A stretch of DNA of 64,000 nucleotides. Origin: Paraspadella gotoi (lineage: Eukaryota; Chaetognatha). The notes under the pieces are model-generated. The model was given only the letters and a program-made list of their open reading frames with translations. It searched no databases and was not told where the DNA came from. The stretch spans positions 3,913,025 through 3,977,024 of the forward strand of contig CM119265.1 of assembly GCA_051294375.1 (NCBI GenBank), read 5' to 3'. The position numbers and the translations under genes were made by a program. This document shows, piece by piece, positions 46,801-58,600 of the stretch; position 1 is the stretch's first letter, and each line of letters opens with the position of its first letter.

Positions 46801-47184
46801 GGCGATGGGAGTGGCGAAAGGAGTGGCAACAGGAATGGCAGGAGTAAAAAGAGTGGCGCCGGGAGAGGCGCCGTCGTCCGAACGCGCCTTGACGCTGGAA
46901 GTCGAACGATTCCATCGGTCGGAAGAAGAGATGAAAATGTTGGGGGAAAAAGCGATGGAATTAGCCGATCGTCTGTCGATGACAGTAAACAACGAAACCG
47001 ATCGGCTGATAAAGAAGGAACGACATCAAAAGCCTACGTTGCCAAGTCGCCGGAAGCAGCGCCGCCTGAGATGAAAAAGGCGCCGGGCGAAAAGCCGATG
47101 ACGCCGGGCGGAAAGCCGATGCCGTCGGAAACAAAGCGATCCGAGAGAGACGACAAGCGGCAAATGTGGGGAGTTGTGGGCTGA
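43889..47184 (+). CDS. Beta-1,3-galactosyltransferase-like protein (GT31 family)
   Basis: Type II Golgi glycosyltransferase of family GT31, predicted to transfer a hexose in beta-1,3 linkage; the donor and acceptor sugars cannot be told. Exons 43889-43989, 44089-45024, 45419-45613, 46035-46217 and 46641-47184 join in frame to about 652 residues. Order: short basic N-terminus, signal anchor (VLLCVCSFCFAVLLVG), a Ser/Thr-rich stem of about 200 residues, then the catalytic domain with AIRETWGN, the metal-binding RVDDDVFLN, YPYPFYPTYLPGTLQVFS and IDDVYITG (usually EDVYxG). A basic, Pro/Lys-rich tail of about 130 residues follows, atypical for the family. The intron 2 acceptor reads CACGG, not AG, at the point the conserved FRDSYYNLT motif requires. 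Confidence 0.92.
45025..45418. other. GT31 gene intron 2 with non-AG end
   Basis: Donor GTAAAT at 45025. A good pyrimidine tract ends CCCCCTCACGG at 45418, with no AG in the last 50 bases. Confidence 0.6.
45614..46640. other. GT31 gene introns 3 and 4
   Basis: AT-rich introns (45614-46034 and 46218-46640) with standard GT...AG ends, flanking exon 46035-46217. No nested feature seen. Confidence 0.7.
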
Positions 47185-47263
47185 AGAAAAATGAATGGAG
47201 ACTGATCTACCTTGAGAATTTTATCAAGCTTGTATTTTGTTAAGTGTTTTTATTAAACTTTAC

Positions 47264-47269
47264 AATAAA
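47264..47269 (+). terminator. Poly(A) signal of the GT31 gene
   Basis: AATAAA 80 bases past the stop codon. Confidence 0.7.
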
Positions 47270-47494
47270 TTGTCTCGAAAGTGCTGGCTTCGAATTTGTA
47301 TTGGTTAAATAGTGAGAAAAAGTTTTATTCGTTTTATTCACTGAATAGACATTAGACAAGTTATCGGATCAAAAACAATCATTTTTTTACAAGGGGAATA
47401 TCAATTAATGTAAATTGTACAGTAAACATTGTACACAATAACAAAATCTAACTGTTTTAAAAAAAGTTTAGGTTAATATCCCGCCAAAATTATA

Positions 47495-48592
47495 CCCCGT
47501 GAGCCAAATCCGATGATACGAAAGAAACCACTGCTGTACTTTACTGAGTTGAGATAGACTTATTCAGATTTTTTTAAATGATAAATAACTACTTGACAAT
47601 TTTGTGTATAAATTTTATTTTAATCAATTATCATTAACAACTTGAAATCTATTTTCTAACAAAAATGGTAAAATCGCCAAATTGTCGGCGAATCGTAGTT
47701 GTTAAAAATCAAGTGCAATGAACAATTTTGTATTAAGTTTTTAAGGCAGTGTTACAGATAGATTGGTGTTTTTTTGCCCACTATTAAGTCCATGAATCTT
47801 TTGGTTCTTCAGAGAATGATGCTCCATCCTCTACTCAAATAATTTTAGCTGGCTGACTAAGCAATTTCCAAGATTCCTTTTTGTGCCAAAAGATTATTGC
47901 CAAGATGAAGATGTCTATTCACTGCCTATAATTAGCTTGTCCTTTATTGAAAAACTAATGTAGAAAAAAATTTGAATTTGTTTGCAACAACGATTTTATT
48001 AGTAGTTATTAGCAAACAAATTCAAACTTTTTTCTACTAATTCAAACACAACGAAAAGAAAGGAAATTCGCTATGAAAAACTAATGAAAGAGGAGTGCTT
48101 ATGGCAAGACAATTTAAAAAATTGGTAGGTTAAGCTCGATAGAATGACCAGTGAATCACAGCACCTGCTGCATAAAACTTTTTTTCCTTAAATTTTCAAG
48201 AAAAATTAGTTCGAGAATTCTTTAACTACTATCCTGAGGTTCCAACCTGTAAAATATTATTTTTTTCTCTTGGTGATTTAGAACTAGAAAGGTTTTTAAG
48301 CAGAAACCAAAGTTGTTATGAGCATTTGTTTTTTGTAATGGTAAAAAATTAGAACTGCTTTTGGACAAGGTTTTTTGCTCCATGAAGAAGAATTTTTTCT
48401 AGCGATGCCGAGTTTTTTATACTGGTTTTGATAGCATTTTGAGAATGTTTTAAAACGTTTTGAAGCAATGTTTTGAACTTTTTAAAAACGTCAATTATTT
48501 TTCTTTCAATTGGTGTTATAAATTTTTCTTATTGGCATATGGTTTACGTATAATTAATTTTTCTTTCGTATCATCAGATTTGGCTCACGGAG
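47495..48592. mobile_element. Tc1/mariner-like element, about 1.1 kb, decayed
   Basis: Terminal inverted repeats of about 30 bp start CCCCGTGAGCCAAATC (left) and CTCCGTGAGCCAAATC (right, reverse-complemented) and both continue GATGATACGAAAG. Both ends abut TA (47493-47494, 48593-48594), as expected for Tc1/mariner insertion. The length suits a transposase gene, but the interior has many stops, and no transposase motif can be claimed with confidence. It lies between the convergent GT31 and RING genes. Confidence 0.75.
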
Positions 48593-48610
48593 TAACAAGC
48601 GTTAACTGTC

Positions 48611-48616
48611 TTTAAT
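48611..48616 (-). terminator. Possible poly(A) signal of the RING gene
   Basis: ATTAAA on the minus strand about 70 bases past the RING stop codon. Confidence 0.4.
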
Positions 48617-48686
48617 GCATACATCTCCTTCCACTCTTATAAGCTTAGACAGCCCCAGGTCCCAATTCGTCCCATGTTCTCTCTTC

Positions 48687-51550
48687 TCACATCGTGCCCC
48701 CTCTTCCTCTGCAACCACTGATAGGTGTGCGGCAAAATGGGCAAAGCCGCAATTTGCGGCGACACCTGCGGCAAATCACGTGACCGCAAACCAAGGCGTC
48801 GTCTTTTCTGGCGTCGAAGCAGATGGAGCAAACTTCGTCCGAGGTCAGCGCAGAAATCGAACCCTGGCGGCTGAAATAGAATAGGAAGTGGTCCCTTTAT
48901 ACAATTCAAACATTCTTTGAAATATTTTACTTAGATAGGGAAGCCAGTTACTCTGGGAGTTAACAAATCAGAATAATGAGAGTGTCTTGATGGAAAGCTT
49001 GTAGAGACATTCTATGCCATTATCTTGTAAGAGTGATGGAAACGGGAAAGATAGCTTGTTTATTGAATGAATAGAAAATATTATATTGGTTGCATCAATT
49101 TCATATAATAAAGAATAAATCAAATAAATGTAACAATAGTAACTAATAAAACACTTTTTTTAATCTTTTTATCCTTTTTAAATTTTTAATCATTCTCAAT
49201 TAATTCTGTATTTATTCTGTAATAAATCCCCACTCAATACATATTCAATTCCTCTCTCATTCCCCTCTTGATTCCCTCTAAATCCCCACTCAATCCCCTC
49301 TGCTCACCTCAAAGAATCATCATCTCTCAACGACCCATAGATTCCGTCTGAAGATGAAGTAATCCCCACAATGAAAGGTGAAGTCATTGTGGCGTTGATG
49401 CGGGTGTCATTGTGGAGAATTCTGTGGACTGGGATGATGACCGTCCGTTGGGGGCGACGTCGTAAAGGACCGCTGGAATCGAAATGAAGGTGCTCGTTTG
49501 AAAACAAGAAAAATGAAAACATTTTCTCTTAATATAATTTGCATGTTGCAGTAGAGAATTGATCGTTGTCGTTCTGTGACGTAGATTTTTGTAAGATCGA
49601 AGCTCAAATATAATCTTGAGTATTGAAGTAATTAGTTACAATTTACTATTAATTAAATCGGTAATTTGGTCCCTCAACTGTTTTTGCAGAGTTATGTTAG
49701 AAAATTTGTTGGAATGATTTAGCAGCTCAAAAATGACTGAAATGTTCGCCATTGGAAAATACAGATATATGTTTAGTTAAATTAAAATAATATACATAGT
49801 TATACATTTTTGGGTATATGTTTTACACTGTTTACTCATTAAACACTTTTAATGTTTTTATAACGTTTTAGTTTTCATTTGTTTTTGGTTTCATGTTTTT
49901 TGTTTATGTTTTATATTTTTTGTTTTGTTTTTGTTTTCATATTTTTTGTTGCTTTATTTTAGAATGTTTAATCAACGTTGCTTCCTTTCTATTGTTTGTA
50001 TATTTTTTTGTTTATTTTTTACACATTATTTTTGAACGTTTTATTAACGTTGCTTCCTATTTATACTTGACATTTGATCCTTAAATGTTCTTGAACGTTA
50101 TTTTTTATAGTTTATCATTTCAGTAAATAGACAGTCTCCTCGGAGGCGTGGGTTCGAATCCCACCGCTGCCACCACATTAAAGTAAGTAGACAGAGATTT
50201 CAACATGAAACCAAAGTGGATTTTATTCTCAGATATAAGAAGGCAAAGACGGTGTGAGAATTTGAGACAGATGGATTCAATACAAAAATAGTCAGTATTT
50301 ATAAAGGTCAATCGGACCATCGACACGGGTTCATTTTCCCGATGGCATGAAGCCCCTCTTCTCATTGGCCCGTTCCGATGATGATTCATCCAATGAGAGA
50401 GTCGTCTGTTGATTTCATCCGAGTCACGGATCCGATTCCGTATTTGGTTCAGATTCCATCTTCGATGTTATTATGAATTAGTTTATATTAATGAAATTGG
50501 TACAACCAATATAAAAATTATCCATTCATTTAATAAATAAGCTATCTTGCCCCTGACTTTGGACAGGCTTTGGTGGTTTAAGGCCTCCATCACTCTTACA
50601 AGATAATGACATAGCAGGTCACTGCAAGCTTTCAATCAAGACTCTCTCACAGTCTCGTTTATTCACTCCCAAAGTACCTGGCTGTTATATTAATGATTCA
50701 ATGAAAAAATTGTTTTTCGTTTTTAATTAAAAAAAATGTCATAAACCCTGTTCCAGTCTTTTTATTGATTATTGATTTCTTTTCTGTTTTTAATTGTGTT
50801 AATATCGTTTTTGTTATTAATAAAAAAAATTATTGAGGAAAAAAAATTAAAATAAGAAAAGAACGTTGAATTTAGGCTTGTAATCTTAAATTAATCGCAT
50901 TGTGTTTAAATAGAGATTGTTTGAGGGACATACAACTCCTTTACTACTTTACTTTTTCTAAGCTTATTGTTTTCGAAAGACTCATAGCAAGAACAAAACA
51001 TATTAAAATTAACGTAACAAAACTTTTTTTTTGGGGGGGGGGGTTATATCGTCAGTGTTGTCATGAAAATGTTTTTACCAACTGTTAGTTTAATCAACTG
51101 TGTGTCCCCACACGGTTCCCACCTGAGTCCCTCCTGCCACTCCCTCATCATTCCCCTCAACCGTCTGTCCAAGGATCGCCAAAAACACGAGACGAGGCAA
51201 ATGACGACGATGAGCGTGACGGGCAGCGCCAACACGAGAATCGCCCGCGCAGCCGCGTCTCCGGGTTCGCGACGGCAGCGCGGAGCGACTTCGAGGCGCC
51301 AGGCGCCGACGGCGTCGCAAACGAGGGCGCCCGTTGTGGCGACGACGCCGTCGATCAAGGTCGGCACCCGACAGACGGAGCCGACAACGGCGCCGGCGGT
51401 GCAGAGACCCCAAGCGGCGCAGCCCGGCGAGGGAGGAGGAAGAGGAGGGCAGGTGACGTTGGCTGTTTGGACGGTGGGGAATTGGTAAGGTGAGAGAGTG
51501 AGGTTTGTTGACGAGTTGTTGGAAGATAATTGAGAAGCGAATGAAGTCAT
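48687..51550 (-). CDS. Sushi-like ectodomain, transmembrane helix, C-terminal RING finger
   Basis: Predicted single-pass membrane E3 ubiquitin ligase. Exons 51550-51123, 49472-49308 and 48870-48687 join in phase 2 at both junctions (donors CAG/GTGGGA and GAG/GTGAGC) to 258 residues from the ATG at 51550. Exon 1 has a cysteine pattern like a CCP/sushi domain (VTCPP ... VGSVCRVP ... GALVCDAVGAW ... PRC), then a hydrophobic helix (ILVLALPVTLIVVICLVSCF) and a basic juxtamembrane stretch. The last exon is a C3HC4 RING (CSICFDARKDDALVCGH ... CRRC ... CPFC) ending near the stop. No signal peptide is seen, so an upstream exon is likely (AG at -4 of the ATG). Whether exon 1 and the RING exons are one gene is inferred from phase and spacing. 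Confidence 0.65.
48938..49108 (-). repeat. Dispersed repeat family X, copy 1
   Basis: On the minus strand: ATGAAATTGATGCAACCAAT, later CAAGCTATCTT, CATCACTCTTACAAGATAAT, CAAGCTTTC and ACTGGCTTCCCTATC. It matches 50491-50687 and 62361-62551 in order. It lies in the intron between the two RING-gene 3' exons. Confidence 0.75.
49473..50120. other. T-rich intron sequence
   Basis: First part of the long intron of the sushi/RING gene. Contains the motif AATTTGCATGTTGCAGTA (49536-49553) and two copies of a segment with AACGTTGCTTCCT (49973, 50047). No gene seen. Confidence 0.5.
50132..50175 (+). pseudogene. 5'-truncated tRNA-Leu with encoded CCA
   Basis: The 3' half of a tRNA-Leu: anticodon-stem end CAGTCTC, variable arm CTCCTCGGAGG, T-arm GTGGGTTCGAATCCCAC, acceptor CGCTGCC, discriminator A, then CCA. 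It is flanked by near-identical 13-bp direct repeats (AGTAAATAGACAG at 50122-50134 and AGTAAGTAGACAG at 50182-50194). Not a functional tRNA gene; it fits retroposition of a tRNA 3' half. Confidence 0.8.
50491..50687 (+). repeat. Dispersed repeat family X, copy 2
   Basis: Begins ATGAAATTGGTACAACCAAT, with CTATCTTGCCCCTGACTTTGG and GGTTTAAGGCCTCCATCACT, ending GTACCTGGCTGTTAT. Same order of blocks as copies 1 and 3. Confidence 0.8.
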
Positions 51551-51766
51551 TTTCTGTTTTTTTGATGATTTTTAAGGAGACGAAATTTGTTTTTGTTTCT
51601 TCGTTGTTTTTTTTTCTTGTTTGTTTTTGTTTACATTTGTTCTTAAGTTATTTATTTTTTATTTTGTAATTTAAATTTTATTTGTAAAACTGCCTTACTT
51701 TATCGCCCAACGTCCATTATGACTTTCGTCGTCCCAGTCCGAAAGTACCGCGTGTTTCACCAGTTA

Positions 51767-51831
<65 letters not shown>

Positions 51832-52681
51832 ACTTGCCTGCTCACAACGAATTAGGGTCACGGTCAAAAACCGCTTTTTCTCGAACAACCGATCAAACTT
51901 TCATTTTTGGGTCAGCGAGAAAAAGAAGAGTGAGAATCATTCCTGAGCAAAAACTGGTCCAAGAACAAAATAACAAAAGTTAGTTTTTCCCATCAAAAAT
52001 CCACATAGAATGAAGGTAGTGTTGTTGTTTTTGTTGTTTTTAATATTTTTATTTTTATTGTTGTTGTTGTTTTCCTTAAAATATTTTTTTAATTAATGTT
52101 TATTTAATCTGTTTGCCAGTTTGACTTTCGATCTTTCGCTTACGCTTACGCTTACGCTTACGCTTTCGCATGAATTAGTTCCAAAAACTCATTTGCATAT
52201 TGTCGTAAATTACAAAACCTGAAAAAACTGAATTTCTAAAGTCGTATTTAAATTTATTACTCAAAAAATACAAAGATATTAATCCCTAAAATTTATTAAA
52301 ATTGCTTTTGTGTTATTATCCAGTTATTTTTGATCATTTGTTTCAAATTTTGATTTGTTTTATAAATTTGATCGACGAAAGTGATGAGATCGTAAGAAGG
52401 TATAAAATTATCGCTTTGCAACTCTTCTGTGTGGGTTAAGGCACCATCCCAACTTAACTAAAGCGAATTTCTTCAGGGTTCCTTATGGAACTCCAATACA
52501 GTCACGTCTCAACATTACTATATATCTTCCTAATGTCAGATAATTATTACAACGCTGTAAACAATATATTCGTTTTCCTTGTGATCTTTATATATTTTGT
52601 TTAAATTGGAGACATAATTGTAGAACAAATCGCTTAAGGAATAATAATATTATACGCAGTTTACTCCTTTCATTTTCACCT
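51551..52681. other. Intergenic region upstream of the sushi-TM-RING gene
   Basis: T-rich DNA, a CT microsatellite (51769-51831), (CTTACG)n units (52135-52166) and one CATTTGCATATTGTCGTAAAT motif (52190-52210). It separates the RING gene start from the end of the actin-related gene. An upstream exon with a signal peptide could be hidden here; none was recognised. Confidence 0.5.
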
Positions 52682-55600
52682 CTAAACAAACGCCGCGATT
52701 TCCACGCCGTAATCAGCGGAGACGGCGGCGGCGCCTCGGCGTCGATATTCCGAGGCCGACGTCCAAATGACGCCTTCGTCGCGGCGCCCTTGACCTCGAA
52801 AACTGTTTCTCTCTCGACGATGACGCCGCCGATTAGCGTCGAAGCGCCGCGCGATTTCGGCGCCTCCTTTCCAGGCGGCGTCGGCGTCTGTCACGTGACT
52901 TGGGCGGAAGGCGCGTCGGAGAGAGGAGGAGGAGGAGGAGGAGGAGGAAGAGGATCTGAGGAGGAGGCGAAGACGAGGAAGAAGACCGGAGAAAGAGAGG
53001 GCGGGACCTGAGAAGTGGAGGAAGAAATTTCAGTTTATGGCGGGAAAAGCAATTCGACGACAACGACGTCGACTAATGACGATAGCAACGACGACAATAA
53101 CGACGACTGATAACGACAACGACGATAGCGAATTACAAAAACAAAGATAACAAATGACAACGAAAACGACTTTTCCTTTTACCGGCGACAACGACGCCTC
53201 TAGCGAGTCGCTTCGCCAGCCTTTCTCTCTCCTTTTCTTCTTCCTCCTCCTTCGTTGAATCTCTTTCTCCCGCCGCCGCAGCCGCCGCCGCCGCCGCAGC
53301 AGCAGAAGCAGAGACGACGGCGTCGACGATCGCTTCGTGAATTCCCGGCAGCGACTTTCCGGCGAGAAGAGGATTAAAAAGAATTTCCGGCGCCAGGAAT
53401 CGAGACGTAAACATGGGAACGGAGACGGCTTCTGCTTCGGCGGCGTCGGCGGCGTCGGCGGCGTCAGGGGCTGCTGCGGCAGCAGCGTCGTTCTCGTCGT
53501 TGAAGGCCGCGCCGGCGGCGGAGCGCGCGTCGTTTAAATGAATGGAGAATCTGTAAACCTGAGTTGTTGATGAGGAAAAAAGATTTTAACTATTTAAACT
53601 ATTTGAACTATTTAAAAATAGTTTAATGGTTTAGTTCGGAGCGGCAGTCCAGTGGCCAAAGTAAATTTCGTTCATTCATTCATTCATTCATTCATTCATT
53701 CATTCATTCATTCATTTGCCGATAGGCCTGTTGACCCTCACTTAACACCACGCCGGTGAACAATTAAATATCACTCTCCCACTACTTCTCACTTACATCC
53801 GGCCTTCGCCACGCTCTCTCCATCTCTCGGTCGACGTCGTCAGCGACGTAACATAATCTCGAGGCGACGCTGTCCCATCTACGCAGCAGAGCCGCGGCTT
53901 TTCCTGCTGCCGCCGCGTCCCTACGCCGACGCGGCCTTTCAGCATACGTGACAGCATTAGAATGCCGTCGCGGTATTTTCTCATCGATCGCAGTATTTAA
54001 AGATGGTCCCTGGGTTTCGTCCCAACTTCGCCGCGGCCAGGTCGACGCAGTTACGACGAACGACTTCGATCGCCGCAGCAGTTCCTCTTCGGCGGCGGCG
54101 CCATCTTCTTTAGCCGCTAAAGAACGCCGATGACGCCGGGTCGTAGTCTTTACAACATCACAGTCGCCTCCGACGCCGTCACTCTTAACGCTTTCGTCGA
54201 CGATAAAGTCAACGAGGTCTCTAACGCCGAGCGGCATCTTCCAAACCTCCGAACGCAAACGATCGTCGACCACGACGGAGACGATGCTGGTGACGACGCC
54301 GCCTTCGAAAATTACGCCGGTTCGTCGACGCCGGTGTCGAAGAAGAAGCGCCGCCTGGCGGAGAGAAACCCCAAAAAAATCGAATCATTTGATCAAGTTA
54401 ATAACTTACGTCATAACGTATTCTTTTTTTGTCGTTTCTTAAATATCAAATTGTAGAAGCTCATCTCATAACAACAACAACAACAACAACGACGACAACG
54501 TCGAAATCGTGTCAATGACGAATCAACCACTTGACCGATAAGTTAAGTTAACCTATTTTGATATTTTGATATTAATACTGCATCGACTTAACATAAATTA
54601 TTAAATTGGGGCGGTATAATGTAACCGCCACAACTCCAACTTCCTTCAGCTAATACCGATCGCTCTGCAGGGAACGCACCATCTCAACCTAACGACCAAC
54701 CACTGCGTTGGCAAAGCCAGACGGTGCTAGTATAACCGCGAAAGTAACAGGCGCTTAAGGTACGAAACCGCAAACGCCTAATGGTAAAATCACTTACCCA
54801 GCTGAGGATCGAGGGCAACCTGGCATTTGCCATAATATTGTGGCGGTATATTCACTCCGCCTCACCTCAAGCAACATTCAGTCAATCCCATTGGCTCAAA
54901 GGGGAACGCACCATCCCAAGCGTTACGTTCCAACCACAGTCCGTACTACTTCCGCGCCAGGGACAGGAGGCGCTCTGAGAGTCCATAACCCCTAAAGACA
55001 ACAGTTCGATACCCCATCACAATGGTCATCACAGGCAACCCGGCTGTTGCCATAATATATTTCTTTTTAGGGTTATCATCATCAATATGAAACATGGGAT
55101 TTTATAAGACCTTTTTGATGATAAGCTGTATCTAAATTTTAATATAAATAAAAATACACACATTTACAACTTCCAATTGAAAAAAAAATTGTAACAATTT
55201 CCAATTGTAAACGGTTGTGACATTTTTTTTGTCTTTCTTTTATTTCTTTAAATTATATATATATTTCTTTTTTTTTTTTGTCTGGCGCTGCTTCTTATGA
55301 TTTGTCCATTATTACATGAAGGAATGATTATTATCACATCAGTGAATAACTATCATCATGTCAATGAATGATTATCAGCATATCAAAGAATGATTATCCT
55401 TACATCAGAAACTGACTATCATCATATCAATGAGTAACTATCAGTGCATCATAGGCCAGGTTGACTTAATCTCGCTCGCCACTTCTCTTAAGTAGCCATT
55501 ACAATATTAATAAATATTTCTATCTTTTTTTAGCAGGTGTATGGATTAACTACAAAACAATGTATCTAGTTATCACGTTCAATTAGTGAGGCAGTTGAAA

Positions 55601-58600
55601 TGTGTGTCCATTTTCTTTGTTTCATATTAATTCAAGTATTTTTTGTTCGAATTTCCACTTCATTATGATTTACAGCAATATGCAAATTAGAATATAGTAC
55701 TTTTTTATTAATTTTCTTTGATAGTAACGTCTGACGAGATCACAATACTTTTAAGATTTTTTTAAATGGTTTGCTATCCGAAGAAAATTATCCGAATTAG
55801 CTCAAATAAGAAAATATAATTCAATGAACCACGAGTCTCAATCTCACCTTTGTTGCCAGACACACCCACTCCGCCTCCAACTCCTCGAACAACACCCGCA
55901 GCAGCGTCTCTGCCTCCCTCCGCGTCGCGCCGCTGCTAATCGCCACCAGCGCCCCCCTACGTCTCAGATCCGACAGGCCAAGCGTCTTCACAGCGTGGCG
56001 CGCCACCGCCGACGCCACGGCGGCGTCGCGAAAGATCCCGTCTTCGTCGGTGGCGGGAAGAACGCGGCGTCGATGGAAACGCTCCGTGGCGGAGTGGCCG
56101 ACGAAAAGTTGGGCTTGATTGGCGGCGGCGGCGAAACCGACGACGTTAGGAAAGACGACGCTCGGTTCGGATCGAGAAGAGAATCCGCATCTGACTTCCT
56201 TAGGGGTGATGTCGATGACGACCAAATCCAAGTCGCCCAAGACTTCGTCGTTGTCTTCGCTGCGGACATTGCAGAGTTCGTCGTAAAGATAGGGAAGAAA
56301 TTGGTGATCGTCTTCGTCGCGAACGAGAAGATCGTCGTAAAGGTCGTCGAGTTCGTCGTTAAGGTCGTCGCCGTCGGAGATGACGTCTTCGGGAAAGAGC
56401 TCAGAATCGTCGTCATCGTCGTCGCCGTCGTCCTCGATGTCCAACTCTTCGGACGAGTCGATCAAAACATCCAAACTTTTGTAGGAATTTTTGAACCTTT
56501 CTGAATTTGTTTCGTCAAAATCCAAATTTTCAATCTCCCTTGATTCCGTTACATCAAAATCCAAATTTTCAATCTCCCTTGATTCCGTTACATCAAAATC
56601 CAAATTTTCAATCTCCCTTGATTCCGTTACATCAAAATCCAAATTTTCAATCTTCCTTGATTCCATTACATCAAAATCCAAATTTTCAATCTCCCTTGAT
56701 TCCATTACATCAAAATCCAAATTTTCAATATCTGCCATTTCGATTCCAATAAAATCTGATTCAAATTCGCTGTCGAAATCCTTGAGCCTCTGGTCCAGAT
56801 TCTCCTCGTCTTGGGACGAGACGATCCAATCATCCCTCTTCTCTCGGAAGTGATCGTCCAGTGTATCCTCGATTTTTCCTCCGGGAGATTCGACTTGTTC
56901 AATAAGGTTTCGGCGCTGAGCTTCAAGAGCGGAGACTAATTCATCCAACTCTTTGATTTCATCGGCGAAAAGTTTTTCGTCGTCTTTGCATCGAGATTCG
57001 TTGTCATTGTCATCGTAGTCATTGTTAGCAATGTTTGTGTCATCAGGGCTTTTACTTTTGCGAGTTGTACATTTTGTTGTAACTGATGTTGTAGATGCTG
57101 TCACATTTGCTGTTGTAGTTTTTGAATCGTTTGTCGGAACCAGAGACAACATCTGTAGTTCTGCCATCGGGATAGGAATAGTCGATGTTCTCTGCTGCGT
57201 TTTACCCCGCGGCTTCTCAAGCTGCAACGTCGGCGGCAGCAGCGGCGGCAGAAACAATGGCGGAGACGATGGCGGCGAAGCTGGCGGCGAAGAAGGCGGC
57301 GAAGAAGGCGGCGACAGCGTCGGATGAGGCGTCGACTTGTCTTGAAGTAAAGTGAGAAATGAAGACGAGGGAATTGAGGAGATTGAAAAAGATCGAGATA
57401 ATTTTGGCTCGAACGACAAAGAAGCTGAAAGGGGTCGTCGAGATGGCCGAGTAGATGAAGGTCTGGAGGGGCGAGTGTTTGATGTGGACAGAGACGATGA
57501 AGACCGAATTGGGAAAGAAGAGGAAATGGGCAAAGAACGTATGGAGGGTGAGAACGAGGAGGGGGGGAAGGTACGAGGTCGGGGAATCGGCGGAGCTGGT
57601 GAGGAAGAAGGTAAGGAGAAAGTAGGCGTAGATTTAGGTGAGGTAAGTGAGGGATGAGATAGTGAGGGTAAGGAGAAGACAGGAGGAGAAGCTGAGGGTA
57701 AGGAAAAGGGTCGGGGAAGAGCAAAGAGAGAGGAAGAAGATGGAAGAACGGTTAGTGAAAGAGAAGAAGGCGGAGTTTGTTGAGAAGGTAAGGTAACCGA
57801 AGCCAATGCTGCGGATGATGGGTAAGTGGAAGAATGAGAAAGAGGCGAAGAAGAATCCGAGTTTTTCGATAGATTTTCCTCGTCGTTCGGTGCTTGCAAC
57901 GTCTCTTCACGCACACCCGTTTCATCTTCTTTCGATGTTGGGGGCGACTTCTCCTCTTCGGAGGGACAGACGAAATAATCCATCGGCTCTTCAAGCACAC
58001 CCGGTCCCGCTTTTAATGCAGACACTGAGATATGTTCCGGCGGCGTCTGTTGGTTTGGCTCAAGCTGAAACGACTCATCAGGCATTCTTAATGCAGTCGG
58101 TGATAATTCTTCCTGCAGCGCCTGTACATTTGTTTCTGAAGCATCGGGCGCACCAAATGCCTCATCGTTTGAGGTTGTTAAGTCGTCAAGCTTAAACGGT
58201 TTATCAGGCATTCTTAATGCAGTCGGTGATAATTCTTCCGACGGCGCCTGTACATTTGTATCGGAGGCATCTGGCGCACCCAATGCCTCGTCGTTCGAAG
58301 TCGGCAAGTGCGTTTCTTTGAACGGAACCACGAGTCCGTCGAGAGGCTCTTCAGTCTCGGCTTCATCTGGATCGATCGTGGAAGAAGAACGGGACTCGCT
58401 TGCGTCGACCGGCGATTTCTCGGCGGCGGAAAAGGAAGGTCTGAGGAAATTGGCCGATTCGATTTTATTCGTCGTGAAATTTTTTGCATTTTCATCATTA
58501 AGAAAAACAGCGTCGACCTTGTCGTCGTTGTTGTTGTCGTTGTCGTCGTCGTCGTCTTCGTAATTAATCTTCTGAACGTGGAGTCTTTTTGGCAGGACCG

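Noticed and set aside
50120-50389. Minus-strand ORF ending VGFEPTPPRRL
   Set aside because: The GFEPTPPRRL segment is translation of the tRNA-Leu remnant, a known annotation artefact.
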